Shown one piece after another: positions 1-7,739 of a stretch of 32,986 nucleotides of DNA (the stretch's first letter is position 1; each line of letters begins with the position of its first letter). The translations under genes and the position numbers were made by a program. The stretch is from assembly GCA_021851165.1 (NCBI GenBank), contig JAJZJN010000012.1, positions 1-32,986 of the forward strand, in the 5' to 3' direction. This DNA is from Actinomycetes bacterium. GTDB lineage: Bacteria; Actinomycetota; Acidimicrobiia; Acidimicrobiales; JAJZJN01. A model generated the notes under the pieces. The model made no database searches and had not been told where the DNA came from. It worked only from the letters and a program-made list of their open reading frames with translations.

Positions 1-504
1 GCCTTGACCGTCTGGCCCGGGTGGAACGCACAGAGCCAGCTCCTTCACGCCTGCAACCCGTGCCGGGGCAGCGCACATGAGAACCGTGGAGGGGTAGCGA
101 GCCCTACCACCCGGGGCGTACAAGCCCGCACGCGGCACCGATCGCACCAGGTGACGCACGCGAAGCCAACCATCGACGAAGTCGTCCAGTGGCGGCTGCT
201 CATGAGCATGGTAAGACATGATCCGCCCGTAGGCGAGCTCGAGAGCCTCTCGCAGCTCCGAGGACACCCGGCCGAGCGCTGCGCTCACGTCCGCGGGCGG
301 AACCCGCAGGCTATCGAGGCTGACACGGTCGAACTTCTCGGTGAGCCTCCGCACTGCATCGTCGCCGCCGGTGCGAACCTCTTCGAGGATAGCCTTCACG
401 GCTTCGGAGGGAAAGGAACGCGCGGGCTCCGGCCGTGGCAACCCGGACGCCACCTCGCGTTGGCTCCTGCCGCGCATGTCTAGCTTCTTAAGAGTCACAT
501 CCAT
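1..504 (-). CDS. hisD: Histidinol dehydrogenase, N-terminal part (runs off the left edge)
   Basis: This gene is not in the ORF track because it lacks a stop inside the window. I translated the minus strand from the ATG at 504 and the frame stays open for 168 codons to base 1. The start MDVTLKKLDMRG, the segment GGDDAVRRLTEKFD, and especially PRAGLYAPGGRARYPSTVLM followed by AAPARVAGVKELALCVPP match the N-terminal third of histidinol dehydrogenase. The family enzyme is a zinc-dependent NAD oxidoreductase that converts L-histidinol to histidine in the last two steps of histidine synthesis. The zinc and catalytic residues lie in the missing part. The start suits the family, whose members usually begin with a short lead-in to LDLRG. 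A TACCAT hexamer lies 9 nt upstream. The gene is divergent from the small plus-strand gene at 564. The family call is confident; whether the gene is intact beyond the edge is unknown. Confidence 0.9.
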   Translation of the reverse strand, partial: MDVTLKKLDMRGRSQREVASGLPRPEPARSFPSEAVKAILEEVRTGGDDAVRRLTEKFDRVSLDSLRVPPADVSAALGRVSSELREALELAYGRIMSYHAHEQPPLDDFVDGWLRVRHLVRSVPRAGLYAPGGRARYPSTVLMCAAPARVAGVKELALCVPPGPDGQG

Positions 505-563
505 CGTGCCCCGATGGTACCCGGACAAGCAGGGGTGCCCGGCTATGGGTCATGATCTTCTCC

Positions 564-770
564 ATGGCCGATCCGAACGCCGAGCTCTCCTCGCTCACCA
601 CTGCCCTTGACGACATCACGCGCCGCATAGCAGCGCTGGCCGGGCAGGCAGCGTCGGAGCACGATGACGCGGGTGCCAGTGAGCTCTTCAGCGTCGAGCG
701 TGCCCTGCGGGGAGCAGTGCGAAGGCTCGGACGCCTCGGGAAGACGCCACTACGCCAGACACGCACCTGA
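564..770 (+). CDS. Small helical protein of unknown function
   Basis: This is a 68-residue protein if it starts at the ATG giving MADPNAELSSL. The ORF track starts four codons earlier, at 552. I do not recognise a family. It reads as alpha-helical, with an N-terminal segment of regularly spaced leucines and isoleucines (TTALDDITRRIAALAG), an acidic middle and a basic C-terminal end (GAVRRLGRLGK). It has no membrane segment or signal peptide. Its reality is supported by amphipathic composition, divergent placement relative to hisD, and a perfect 12-bp hairpin that begins 10 nt after its stop codon. Neither start has a good Shine-Dalgarno sequence. No function is proposed. Confidence 0.55.
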   Translation: MADPNAELSSLTTALDDITRRIAALAGQAASEHDDAGASELFSVERALRGAVRRLGRLGKTPLRQTRT

Positions 771-780
771 CCGTGACGCG

Positions 781-808
781 ACGACGGCGCCCGTCAGGGC
801 GCCGTCGT
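781..808 (+). terminator. Perfect 12-bp hairpin, probable terminator
   Basis: The sequence acgacggcgccc, a gtca loop and gggcgccgtcgt form a perfect 12-bp inverted repeat just after the stop at 770. There is no T-tract, as is common in GC-rich actinobacteria. It lies between the small plus-strand gene and the end of nth, so it may also stop transcription coming from nth on the other strand. Confidence 0.65.
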
Positions 809-862
809 GCGAGCGGACCGGGCGGCGGATCCCGGACACCGCTCTCACGGAACCAGGTGGCG

Positions 863-874
863 GGAACCGGTTCC
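863..874. repeat. 12-bp perfect palindrome between the small gene and nth
   Basis: GGAACCGGTTCC is its own reverse complement. It sits in the 230-nt gap between the hairpin at 781-808 and the 3' end of nth. Nothing else is evident in this gap. It could be a protein-binding site or chance; no function can be assigned. Confidence 0.3.
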
Positions 875-1000
875 GGATATCTCTAGAACATCACGAGTCT
901 GGCGCCTTGTTCCAATCAGCAGCCCAAAAATTCCGCACAACTCAACCTTCCTTCGCCGAGCTCATAATGGCCTCCAACGGTGCAGATCATGTGTCGAGAT

Positions 1001-1660
1001 TCAGAAGCTTCCCGCCGAGGGGCAGACATCGGCCAGTACGCATACCTGGCAGAGAGGCTTGCGCGCCTTGCAGACCGCACGGCCATGCAGGATCATGCGC
1101 AAGCTGAATGCGCCTCTGTCCTCGGCACGCACCAGCATGTTCAGATCGGCCTCCACCTTGTCAGGATCAGTCTCGCTCGTAAGGCCGAGACGGCGAGATA
1201 TGCGCCCGACGTGAGTGTCGACGGGTAGGCCGGGAAGTCCGAAGGCCACGCTACGCACGACGTTGGCTGTCTTGCGTCCGACGCCCGGAAGAGATGTCAG
1301 GTCGTCCATGTCCTGGGGAACCTTGCCGTCGAACCTATCAACCAGGGCATTGGACATATTGATCAGACTTCGCGCCTTTGCCCTGAAGAACCCGGTCGGG
1401 CGCACGATCCTCTCCACTTCCTCTACTGGCGCTTCGGCGAGATCCTCTGGGTGCGGATACGCCGCAAAGAGCTGTGGCGTAACCCTATTCACCTGCTCGT
1501 CGGTGCATTGGGCAGACAGGATTGTCGCAACGAGCAGCTGGAACGGGCCATTGTGGTCCAAGGCACAGAGCTGGTCGACCGTGCCTGGATACTCCGCTGC
1601 CAAGCGAAGCGCCACCGTGCGTGCACGCGCTTGGATGCTGTGGCGCGACACCATTGGCAT
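1001..1660 (-). CDS. nth: Endonuclease III
   Basis: This 219-residue protein is the usual length for endonuclease III, the DNA glycosylase and AP lyase that removes oxidised pyrimidines in base excision repair. The helix-hairpin-helix reads LPGVGRKTANVV and contains the Schiff-base lysine. It is followed by PVDTHVGR, which holds the catalytic aspartate. The C-terminal 4Fe-4S motif is intact as C-x6-C-x2-C-x5-C (CKARKPLCQVCVLADVC). The start MPMVSRHS offers two in-frame ATGs, at 1660 and 1654. A TAGTGT hexamer lies just upstream on this strand, three nt from the first ATG and nine from the second, so the second may be the true start of a near-leaderless transcript. The gene is divergent from mshD. 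Confidence 0.95.
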   Translation of the reverse strand: MPMVSRHSIQARARTVALRLAAEYPGTVDQLCALDHNGPFQLLVATILSAQCTDEQVNRVTPQLFAAYPHPEDLAEAPVEEVERIVRPTGFFRAKARSLINMSNALVDRFDGKVPQDMDDLTSLPGVGRKTANVVRSVAFGLPGLPVDTHVGRISRRLGLTSETDPDKVEADLNMLVRAEDRGAFSLRMILHGRAVCKARKPLCQVCVLADVCPSAGSF

Positions 1661-1747
1661 TAGACACTATCGCTGCTGAGTGCAGCTAGCCTGACCATCC
1701 GTGCAAGGTGTTGCCACTGGCGTTCACGGAGGCTCCGGCACTCGCCC

Positions 1748-2701
1748 GTGGCCGGCCGTGCCCTGCCCGACGGGGACATGAGCTCCAGCTTCCAGCTCGA
1801 AGCGCGCCTGCCAATGGATGGCGCCGCTAGGCGTGAGGTGAGTGCGCTGCTCGACCGATTGGCCCGAGCTACCGGCATTGACCCGGTTAGCGAGCAGGGT
1901 CGCCTTGACCTGGCTCACGGCTCTCGCCACTGCCTGATGGGGCTGCTCGGGCGCGAGAGACCCGGAGGCAGGCTCCGTGGGTACGCTCAACTCACACGGC
2001 AGGAGGACTCATGGACCGTCGAGCTCGCCGTCGAGGACGCCCCCGGTCACGATGCGCACCTGCTCAGCGCGCTACTACTCGACGAGGCAATGGCCACGGC
2101 CGCCCGCCACGGCGGTGGCCCTGTGCAGGCATGGATCAGGGATCCCCGGACAGCCGTTGGGCAGGCGGCTGCCGAGGCCGGCATGATCCCACAGCGGGAT
2201 CTCTACCAGATGCGCCTTGATCTGCCCGTTCCCACCGGACACGGCTCGATCGAAACTCGGCCGTTTCGCCCCGGCACCGACGAGGCTCCCTGGCTTCACG
2301 TCAACAGCAGAGCGTTCGCGTCGCATCCGGAGCAAGGCAGATGGGATCTCGAGATGCTGCTCGAACGCGAGCGTGAGCCATGGTTCGATCCGGAGGGATT
2401 CCTTCTCCACCACATCGGTGGTCGGCTGGCTGGTTCCTGCTGGACCAAGGTTCACCACGACACCTCGCCGGTGACGGGCGAAATCTACGTCATCAGCGTC
2501 GATCCCGATTACCAGGGGGTCGGGCTCGGACAAGGCCTCCTGCTGGCGGGGCTTGACCACCTGGTGAACCAGGGCATCACAACCGGGATGCTCTACGTAG
2601 ACGCGGCCAACTCGGGTGCCCTTGCTCTCTACCGCAGGATCGGCTTCAGTGTCCATCACGTCGATCGCCTCTACGAAAAGACCGTCCGAGCCCGCACTTA
2701 G
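1748..2701 (+). CDS. mshD: Mycothiol synthase
   Basis: MshD transfers acetyl from acetyl-CoA to Cys-GlcN-inositol, the last step in making mycothiol, the actinobacterial counterpart of glutathione. The ORF is 317 residues and has two GNAT domains, as the family does. The N-terminal half is degenerate. The C-terminal half carries the acetyl-CoA site VDPDYQGVGLGQGLL and the later AANSGALALYRRIGF. The segments WLHVNSRAFASHPEQGRW and EPWFDPEGFLL are characteristic of MshD rather than of general GNAT proteins. The annotated start is a GTG. An ATG ten codons in (1778, MSSSFQLEARL) is equally plausible because neither has a well-spaced Shine-Dalgarno sequence. Its presence strongly marks the organism as an actinobacterium. 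Confidence 0.92.
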   Translation: MAGRALPDGDMSSSFQLEARLPMDGAARREVSALLDRLARATGIDPVSEQGRLDLAHGSRHCLMGLLGRERPGGRLRGYAQLTRQEDSWTVELAVEDAPGHDAHLLSALLLDEAMATAARHGGGPVQAWIRDPRTAVGQAAAEAGMIPQRDLYQMRLDLPVPTGHGSIETRPFRPGTDEAPWLHVNSRAFASHPEQGRWDLEMLLEREREPWFDPEGFLLHHIGGRLAGSCWTKVHHDTSPVTGEIYVISVDPDYQGVGLGQGLLLAGLDHLVNQGITTGMLYVDAANSGALALYRRIGFSVHHVDRLYEKTVRART

Positions 2702-2753
2702 CCGTCCGAGCCCTGCCATCGGCCAGGACCGGCGAATTGGATACAGCCTCCCC

Positions 2754-3443
2754 TCAGGTCGTGCCTAGCGCGCGCCCGATTCCAAACGTGACCCCAGCTG
2801 CAATCGTGGCTATAACGAGCTGCCTTCCAGCCGACCACCACCATGTGCGCCCAGTAAACGCCGAGAGGGCCGCCCCGACGCCGAGCGCAGCAACCACCCC
2901 GATGACCACCGACGCGACCATGGCGTTTCCTCCCCCTGCGAATAGCCACGGTACGAGTGGAAGCAGGGCACCAACGGCGAACGTGACGAATGAAGCGACA
3001 GCAGCCTGAACAGGCGACCCAAGAGATGACGGGTCGATCCCCAGCTCCTCCCTTGCATGGGTCTCGAGTGCGACGTCAGGATCACGCATGACCGCTCCTG
3101 CAGCCTGCTCGGCGAGCTCGGGATCCATTCCGCGCCCTTCGTAGAGACGTGCCAATTCCTCGCGCTCGCCTTCCGGCCACTGGTGGATGGCGTGGCGCTC
3201 GACGGCCAGCTCACGTTCGAGGAGCTCCTTCTGGGCACGCATCGAGACGTACTCGCCGGCGGCCATGGAGAACGACCCGCCGACCAGCACTGCGAGACCG
3301 GCCAGGCGGACCACCCCCTGTGTCGAATGCGCACCAGCCATGCCGAGGATGAGCGACACATTGGTCACGAGCCCATCGCTTATACCGAACACTGCCGCTC
3401 GCGCTCCACCGCCGTGAACGTCCCGATGCCGATGATCTTCCAC
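2754..3443 (-). CDS. VIT/CCC1-family iron or manganese transporter
   Basis: This 229-residue membrane protein matches the VIT1/CCC1 family, which moves Fe(II) or Mn(II) across membranes. The first membrane segment carries the family signature FGISDGLVTNVSLILGMAGA. The second is followed by GGSFSMAAGEYVSMRAQKE, with the conserved MAAGEY. A cytoplasmic acidic helical region follows (ELLERELAVER to MRDPDVALETHAREELG), which in the family binds metal. Three hydrophobic helices complete the C-terminal part. The GTG start at 3443 is preceded by TAGGCT with a 6-nt gap, suggesting a leaderless transcript. Substrate choice between iron and manganese cannot be read from the sequence. Confidence 0.9.
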   Translation of the reverse strand: MEDHRHRDVHGGGARAAVFGISDGLVTNVSLILGMAGAHSTQGVVRLAGLAVLVGGSFSMAAGEYVSMRAQKELLERELAVERHAIHQWPEGEREELARLYEGRGMDPELAEQAAGAVMRDPDVALETHAREELGIDPSSLGSPVQAAVASFVTFAVGALLPLVPWLFAGGGNAMVASVVIGVVAALGVGAALSAFTGRTWWWSAGRQLVIATIAAGVTFGIGRALGTT

Positions 3444-3449
3444 AGCCGT

Positions 3450-3455
3450 AGCCTA
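3450..3455 (-). promoter_or_regulatory. -10 element for a leaderless VIT-family gene
   Basis: On the minus strand TAGGCT ends 6 nt before the GTG start codon at 3443, so transcription would begin at or next to the start codon. No -35 element is obvious. Confidence 0.5.
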
Positions 3456-3529
3456 CCGGTCCCCCATCGCTGCCTCGTGCTCTGCCGGCCCGCCACCCCG
3501 CACGTCGAGCAGGCTGCAACAATTGGCAA

Positions 3530-3880
3530 ATGCACCCGCGACGCTGGTTCGACTCCTCCCAGCCACAGACGCTGCAGATAGCGGTGATACTGCAGTACCT
3601 GAACTCGGTCATAGCCGTTGTGATGGTCGTCTTCGGCGCCTATCCACTGTGGTTCCTGCTTCTTGTGGCTGAAGGCATTGCCGCCTACGGCATAGCGAAC
3701 GAGCTCAAGTGGGGCTACTGGACCGGCGTAGTGGCATCAGGCCTCTATCTCGGGCTGAGTCTCCTCGCGTTCTTCCTGGGTCAGGGAGTGGGACTCCTGT
3801 CGCTGCTCATCTCCGGAGCGCTGTTCGCCCTCCTCGTCCATCCACTGAGCCGGGGCTACGAGCGCGTCTGGTTCCACTAA
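3530..3880 (+). CDS. Small membrane protein of unknown function
   Basis: This 116-residue protein has four predicted membrane helices, at about residues 17-37, 40-60, 66-86 and 88-106. A short basic N-terminus (MHPRRWFDS) and a basic C-terminus (SRGYERVWFH) would place both ends in the cytoplasm. I do not recognise a family; it resembles the many small integral proteins of unknown function in actinobacteria. It lies divergent from the VIT transporter and 20 nt upstream of the MaoC-like gene, which appears to have its own -10 element. The ATG start has no strong Shine-Dalgarno sequence. Confidence 0.7.
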   Translation: MHPRRWFDSSQPQTLQIAVILQYLNSVIAVVMVVFGAYPLWFLLLVAEGIAAYGIANELKWGYWTGVVASGLYLGLSLLAFFLGQGVGLLSLLISGALFALLVHPLSRGYERVWFH

Positions 3881-3886
3881 ACGGCG

Positions 3887-3892
3887 TAAGTT
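3887..3892 (+). promoter_or_regulatory. -10 element before the MaoC-like gene
   Basis: TAAGTT ends 8 nt before the ATG at 3901, the spacing expected for a leaderless or near-leaderless transcript. No Shine-Dalgarno sequence precedes this ATG. Confidence 0.45.
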
Positions 3893-3900
3893 GTCAATCC

Positions 3901-4356
3901 ATGGCAACCGTCGTCAACTCCGTATCAGCGCTCCACGAACTCGCTGGGACCGACCTCGGGCTCTCCGAGTGGCATTCGGTCGGTCAGCACCAGATAGACC
4001 TGTTTGCCGACGCGACCGGCGACCACCAATGGATCCATGTCGATCCCGAGAGGGCCGCCGGGGGACCATTCGGAGGGACCATCGCGCATGGATACTTCAC
4101 CCTCTCCCTAGCACCGGTGCTGCTCTCTGAGATCCTCACCGTCGAGGGAATGGCGTTCGGGGTCAACTACGGCTGCAACAAGGTCCGCTTTCCCGCGCCA
4201 CTGAAGGTCGGATCGCGAGTCCGCCTGGGGGCTGTCGTAGCCAGTGTCGACGACGTCCAAGGAGGGGTACAGGTGACCCTCGACATCACCATCCAGGCGG
4301 AGGACGCACCGAAGCCGTCGTGCGTGGCCCAGGTGGTCTACCGCTACTATCTCTGA
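3901..4356 (+). CDS. MaoC-like hotdog dehydratase/enoyl-CoA hydratase
   Basis: I place the start at ATG 3901 (MATVVNSVSALHELAG), giving 151 residues. The ORF track runs upstream to 3709, through the preceding gene in another frame. The protein is a single hotdog fold of the MaoC/(R)-hydratase type. The hydratase motif is visible as FADATGDHQWIHVD, with its Asp and His, followed by GGTIAHGYFTLSL. These enzymes hydrate or dehydrate 2-enoyl-CoA substrates in fatty acid or polyester metabolism; many actinobacterial homologues of this size act on unknown acyl-CoAs. Only 44 nt separate it from menG. There is no obvious pathway link to menaquinone synthesis. Confidence 0.88.
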   Translation: MATVVNSVSALHELAGTDLGLSEWHSVGQHQIDLFADATGDHQWIHVDPERAAGGPFGGTIAHGYFTLSLAPVLLSEILTVEGMAFGVNYGCNKVRFPAPLKVGSRVRLGAVVASVDDVQGGVQVTLDITIQAEDAPKPSCVAQVVYRYYL

Positions 4357-4387
4357 TCCGCCCTGCAGCCTGTTACGCGCCAGCTCC

Positions 4388-4393
4388 TAGAGT
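4388..4393 (+). promoter_or_regulatory. -10 element for leaderless menG
   Basis: TAGAGT ends 7 nt before the GTG at 4401, with no Shine-Dalgarno between. It supports the GTG at 4401 as the menG start. Confidence 0.5.
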
Positions 4394-4400
4394 GTTGGGC

Positions 4401-5144
4401 GTGACGATGAGGCCTCTCCAGGCGAAAGATCGCGAAGCTGACCCCGAGCTACCGACCGGCGACGCCAAGACCGCGATGGTCAGATCGATGTTCGATGCGA
4501 TCGCGTGGCGCTACGACCTGGTAAACCGCATGATGACCTTTGGCCTGGACGGCCTGTGGCGACGCAGGACGGTGACCGCCCTCGGGCTTCCACCCGGCTC
4601 GGTGGTCGTAGACCTCGGGTGTGGGACCGGTGACCTGTGCCGTATGCTCGAGGCCCGCCACATGCAAGCCATCGGAATCGACCTCTCTGCCGGCATGCTC
4701 AGCTTGGCCAAGGATGCAAGCCGCCTTGTCCAGGCCGACGCAAGCCACCTTCCACTGGAAGCGAGCTCCGTGGACGGCGCCACTAGCGGCTTCGCTCTCC
4801 GGAACTTCACGCATCTGGATTCCGTGCTTGCCGAGCTCGCGAGAGTCGTCCGCCCGGGCGGTAGGATAGCCCTGCTGGAGGTTTCGACTCCGGGCAGTGC
4901 GCTTTTACGCTTGGGCCATCGTCTCTGGTTCGACCACGCTGTGCCGGTCATCGGTGGCCTCATGTCAAGTCCGCAGGCATACCGATACCTGCCACGCTCC
5001 GTCGCTTACCTGCCCGACCCGGAGAATCTGCGATCGATGGTAAGGCAGGCCGGCTTCTCAGGCGTGAACCGCCGCACCCTCGCTGGGGGTGCCATCCAAT
5101 TGATCACGGCCACCAGGGCCGGGGCACCCTCCGAGGCGAGCTGA
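4401..5144 (+). CDS. menG: Demethylmenaquinone methyltransferase
   Basis: This is a SAM-dependent methyltransferase of the UbiE/MenG family, which methylates demethylmenaquinone in the last step of menaquinone synthesis. The N-terminal signature is MFDAIAWRYDLVNRMMTFGL. SAM motif I is VVDLGCGTGDL, the family motif GFALRNF follows, and post-motif III is RVVRPGGRIALLE. The C-terminal AYRYLPRSVAYLPDPENL is typical of this family. The ORF track starts at 4320, inside the preceding gene. I prefer GTG 4401 (V-T-M-R-P-L, 247 residues) because a TAGAGT hexamer sits 7 nt upstream; ATG 4407 is a close alternative. It abuts menF, so both likely share a transcript. The pairing with menF favours menaquinone over ubiquinone as product. 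Confidence 0.93.
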   Translation: MTMRPLQAKDREADPELPTGDAKTAMVRSMFDAIAWRYDLVNRMMTFGLDGLWRRRTVTALGLPPGSVVVDLGCGTGDLCRMLEARHMQAIGIDLSAGMLSLAKDASRLVQADASHLPLEASSVDGATSGFALRNFTHLDSVLAELARVVRPGGRIALLEVSTPGSALLRLGHRLWFDHAVPVIGGLMSSPQAYRYLPRSVAYLPDPENLRSMVRQAGFSGVNRRTLAGGAIQLITATRAGAPSEAS

Positions 5145-6563
5145 GTGGCCCATGCGCAACCCCAGGGCACGCCCCAGGATGGCCTGCCCGACCCGGGTCG
5201 CTTCCGCTCTTGCACATTGCCGGTCCCAGCCAGCTGGCACATCGACCCGATCGACCTCGCCTCGAAGTCAGATCCGGCACTGCAGGCACGAACGATGGGA
5301 GTCCTGCTCCACAGCACCTCCGAAACCCTTGCAGGCCGCGGAGCCGCCACGACGCTGCCGCTACGGGATGCCACCGGGAGGGGCGCTACACCGACCGAGA
5401 TCCAGCAGTGGCTCGACGCCGTTCCGCTTTCCGATGAGGTAAGCCGTCCCGGTTCAGGACCGGTGGTGTTTGGAGCGCTTCCCTTCGACCCCGCCGAGCC
5501 TTGCCGGTTGGTTGTCCCAGCCCTGGTGCTCCGGTCCGATCCTTCCGGGACCCGCTGGGTAACCGTGGTCGGCCCTGCTGGAGCCCGCCTTCCCCACAGC
5601 ACGGAGCAGATCGGCGACCTGCTCGACTCCATCGGAGCGCGATCTGGCATCTCACCTGCCAAGCTCTGCTCCTCTAGTGGGCTAAGCGCCGAGGAGGATC
5701 GCGAATTGGCCGGATCGCTCGCGGCAGAGGATCCCGAACCAGGATCAGGCCGGTTCGTCGCTAACGTCAACGCCGTGCTTCATGCCATAGATGCCGCCAA
5801 GGTAGCCAAGGTCGTCCTGGCTCGGAGCGTGCGACTCAGGCTGGCCCGTGGGGTAGATCCAGGTTCCGTGCTACGCAACCTTGCCCGTCTCGACCCACGA
5901 TGCACTGTCTTCGCTGCAATCGGCGAGTCTGAAGCGTTCCTCGGGGCGACGCCGGAGCTCCTGGTACGCCGGCGCGGGAGCACGGTGAAAACGCACCCCC
6001 TGGCCGGCACTACCGGCCTGACCGGTGAACCTGCCGCCGACCGGCGCGCCATCGACGAGCTGCTCAAGTCGCCCAAGGAGCTGGCCGAGCATCTCGCAGT
6101 GGTCGAACAGGTCGCCGTCACGCTCGGACCCCTCTGCGAGAGGATATCCTTCGACGGCCCCACAATCTCGGAGCTAAGGCTCGTGGCGCACCTCGGCACA
6201 CAGGTCACAGGATGCCTGAGGCCACCTCGGGTCACAGGCCTGCTCCCGTCGCTGCTGGAGCTCACCGCTGCCCTACATCCCACTCCGGCAGTTGCGGGAT
6301 CTCCCACCAGAGACGCTATGGATCTCATAGCGAGGCTCGAGGGCAGCAGCCGGGGTCGCTATGCCGGGCCGGTCGGCTGGATGGATCGAAATGGTGACGG
6401 CCAGATGATGGTGGGCATCCGTTCGATGCTCCTGCACGACGGCGTAGCCGACCTGTATGCCGGAGCAGGCATCGTCGCCGGCTCCGAGCCCGGCGCGGAG
6501 CTGGCCGAGACTACGCTCAAGCTTCGAGGAGCGATCGACGCCATTGCCGCCGCGTACCGCTGA
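5145..6563 (+). CDS. menF: Isochorismate synthase
   Basis: This 472-residue protein has the chorismate-binding fold in its C-terminal two thirds. Family motifs are present in order: KTHPLAGTTGLTGEP, SPKELAEHLAVVEQV, the segment LHPTPAVAGSPTRDAMD, RGRYAGPVGWMDRNGDG, and AGAGIVAGSEPGAELAETT. Isochorismate synthases (MenF/EntC/DhbC) convert chorismate to isochorismate. Placement directly after menG indicates the menaquinone version, although a siderophore-type EntC cannot be excluded from sequence alone. The GTG start begins on the base after the menG stop. A purine-rich gaggcgag precedes it and overlaps the end of menG, so translation is likely coupled. The N-terminal 150 residues are poorly conserved, as is usual for the family. 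Confidence 0.9.
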   Translation: MAHAQPQGTPQDGLPDPGRFRSCTLPVPASWHIDPIDLASKSDPALQARTMGVLLHSTSETLAGRGAATTLPLRDATGRGATPTEIQQWLDAVPLSDEVSRPGSGPVVFGALPFDPAEPCRLVVPALVLRSDPSGTRWVTVVGPAGARLPHSTEQIGDLLDSIGARSGISPAKLCSSSGLSAEEDRELAGSLAAEDPEPGSGRFVANVNAVLHAIDAAKVAKVVLARSVRLRLARGVDPGSVLRNLARLDPRCTVFAAIGESEAFLGATPELLVRRRGSTVKTHPLAGTTGLTGEPAADRRAIDELLKSPKELAEHLAVVEQVAVTLGPLCERISFDGPTISELRLVAHLGTQVTGCLRPPRVTGLLPSLLELTAALHPTPAVAGSPTRDAMDLIARLEGSSRGRYAGPVGWMDRNGDGQMMVGIRSMLLHDGVADLYAGAGIVAGSEPGAELAETTLKLRGAIDAIAAAYR

Positions 6564-6628
6564 AGGACTCTCGCCGCAGGTCGGATGCCCACACGATGCC
6601 TTTGCCCTGCGCCGGCACGGCCTGCGGA

Positions 6629-6636
6629 TATAAGGT
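6629..6636 (+). promoter_or_regulatory. Candidate -10 element upstream of the DUF2007-like gene
   Basis: The sequence ggaTATAAGGT contains both TATAAG and TAAGGT. A TTGCCC lies upstream, but 21-23 nt away, which is too far for an ideal -35. A transcript from here would have a leader of roughly 45 nt before ATG 6687. Confidence 0.35.
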
Positions 6637-6686
6637 CCGTGTGTGCCACAGACTGCCATCCCACGCATACCGGACGACTATCGGAG

Positions 6687-6965
6687 ATGACGAGATCCGA
6701 TGCTGATGGATTCGACGCGGCCAACAGCGGTACGGGCACGTCCATGGTTCACCTTACGACGGCCGGCTCTACCTTCGAGGCGCGCGTTCTCGCAGCCCGG
6801 CTGGGTGCCGAGGGCTTCCTTACCGAGCTCAGGGGAACGTCGGAAGGCCCGTACCCCCTACCTGCGACCGTGGAGATCCTCGTGATGGCGGACCAGCTCG
6901 AGGACGCCCGCCTTCTCCTGCTGGCCGACCAGGTGGAAGCTGCCTTCGACGACAACGCGTCCTGA
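6687..6965 (+). CDS. Small DUF2007-like protein
   Basis: The ORF track starts at 6585, but the first 34 residues look non-coding (Cys- and Pro-rich). I prefer ATG 6687 (MTRSDADGFD), giving 92 residues; ATG 6744 (MVHLTTAGSTFEARV) would also encode the whole folded part. The segment from MVHLTT to the end resembles the DUF2007 family of putative signal-transducing proteins: a small alpha/beta unit with FEARVLAARLGAEGF and a later ILVMADQLEDARLLL. The family's biochemical role is unknown. It lies after menF, with a possible promoter of its own, and converges on prcA across a 45-nt gap holding a weak hairpin. Confidence 0.65.
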   Translation: MTRSDADGFDAANSGTGTSMVHLTTAGSTFEARVLAARLGAEGFLTELRGTSEGPYPLPATVEILVMADQLEDARLLLLADQVEAAFDDNAS

Positions 6966-6968
6966 CGC

Positions 6969-6997
6969 CGGTCCCGCCCACGCCGCGGGGCACCGGA
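6969..6997. terminator. Possible bidirectional terminator between convergent genes
   Basis: CCGGTCCC and GGGGCACCGG can pair with one bulged base across a 12-nt loop. It lies in the 45-nt gap between the ends of the DUF2007-like gene and prcA. It has no T-tract and is weaker than the hairpin at 781-808. Confidence 0.35.
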
Positions 6998-7010
6998 GCT
7001 CCATCTAGGC

Positions 7011-7739
7011 TCAGGCCGGTTCGGGGGCCTTCGCCTTGCGCTGCCTGGCCGGGCGCGGGGCATCACCGAGCAACGCTGCCAGCTCGTCGGCGCCAACCCG
7101 GCGGAATGCCCTCCTTCCGTTTGCACGCGCCAGCACGGCAACCTCCAGATCGTCGGGCCGAAGGCTCCGGTCCGGACCAGCCAGCGCTGCAACCGTAGCT
7201 CGGAGCGCATCTTGAAGCTCCCATCCATCGTTGAAGGACGCCGCCATCCTCTCGGCAATCGTCTGAGCATCACCACCCAGCACCGCGAAGTGATCCTCGT
7301 CGGTTATGGTGCCTTCGTAGGCGATGTGGTAGAGCTGATCCGTTCCTTCGCGCGTGCCGAGCTCGGCTACCAGTATCTCGACTTCAAGCGGCTTCATCTC
7401 ATGGGTGAAGACGTTGCCGAGGAACTGCGCATAGAGATTGGCCAGTGATCTCGCATCCACGTCGTCGCGCGAGTAGGCGTAGCCCTTCGTATCCGCATGA
7501 CGGACGCCTGCAACGCGAAGCTGATCGAACTCGTTGTACTTGCCGACGCCCCCGAACGCTATCCGGTCGTAGATCTCGCTGACCTTGTGAAGGGAGCGTG
7601 ACGGGTTCTCGGCAACTATCAATATCCCGCCGCTATATATCGTCGCAACCAGCGACCTGCCCCGTGCTATCCCCTTCTGGGCGTATTCTGCCCGATCCTT
7701 CATCACCTGCTCGGGGGCTACGTAAAACGGCATTGTCAT
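7011..7739 (-). CDS. prcA: Proteasome alpha subunit
   Basis: This 242-residue protein forms the outer, non-catalytic rings of the bacterial 20S proteasome. The N-terminus MTMPFYVAPEQVMKDRAEYAQKG contains the conserved MxxPFYVxPEQxMxDRAxYA of PrcA, and the fold continues with GIARGRSLVATIYSGGILIVAEN. The C-terminal region GRRAFRRVGADELAALLG is also typical, followed by a Lys/Pro-rich tail of about 15 residues. Its start overlaps the prcB stop by 4 nt, which suggests coupled translation and a balanced supply of the two subunits. In mycobacteria pafA follows prcA; here the next gene is an unrelated convergent ORF. Confidence 0.96.
   Translation of the reverse strand: MTMPFYVAPEQVMKDRAEYAQKGIARGRSLVATIYSGGILIVAENPSRSLHKVSEIYDRIAFGGVGKYNEFDQLRVAGVRHADTKGYAYSRDDVDARSLANLYAQFLGNVFTHEMKPLEVEILVAELGTREGTDQLYHIAYEGTITDEDHFAVLGGDAQTIAERMAASFNDGWELQDALRATVAALAGPDRSLRPDDLEVAVLARANGRRAFRRVGADELAALLGDAPRPARQRKAKAPEPA

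Noticed and set aside
4-483. Plus-strand 159-residue ORF
   Set aside because: It is antisense to the clear hisD reading frame, has unnatural composition and matches no family.
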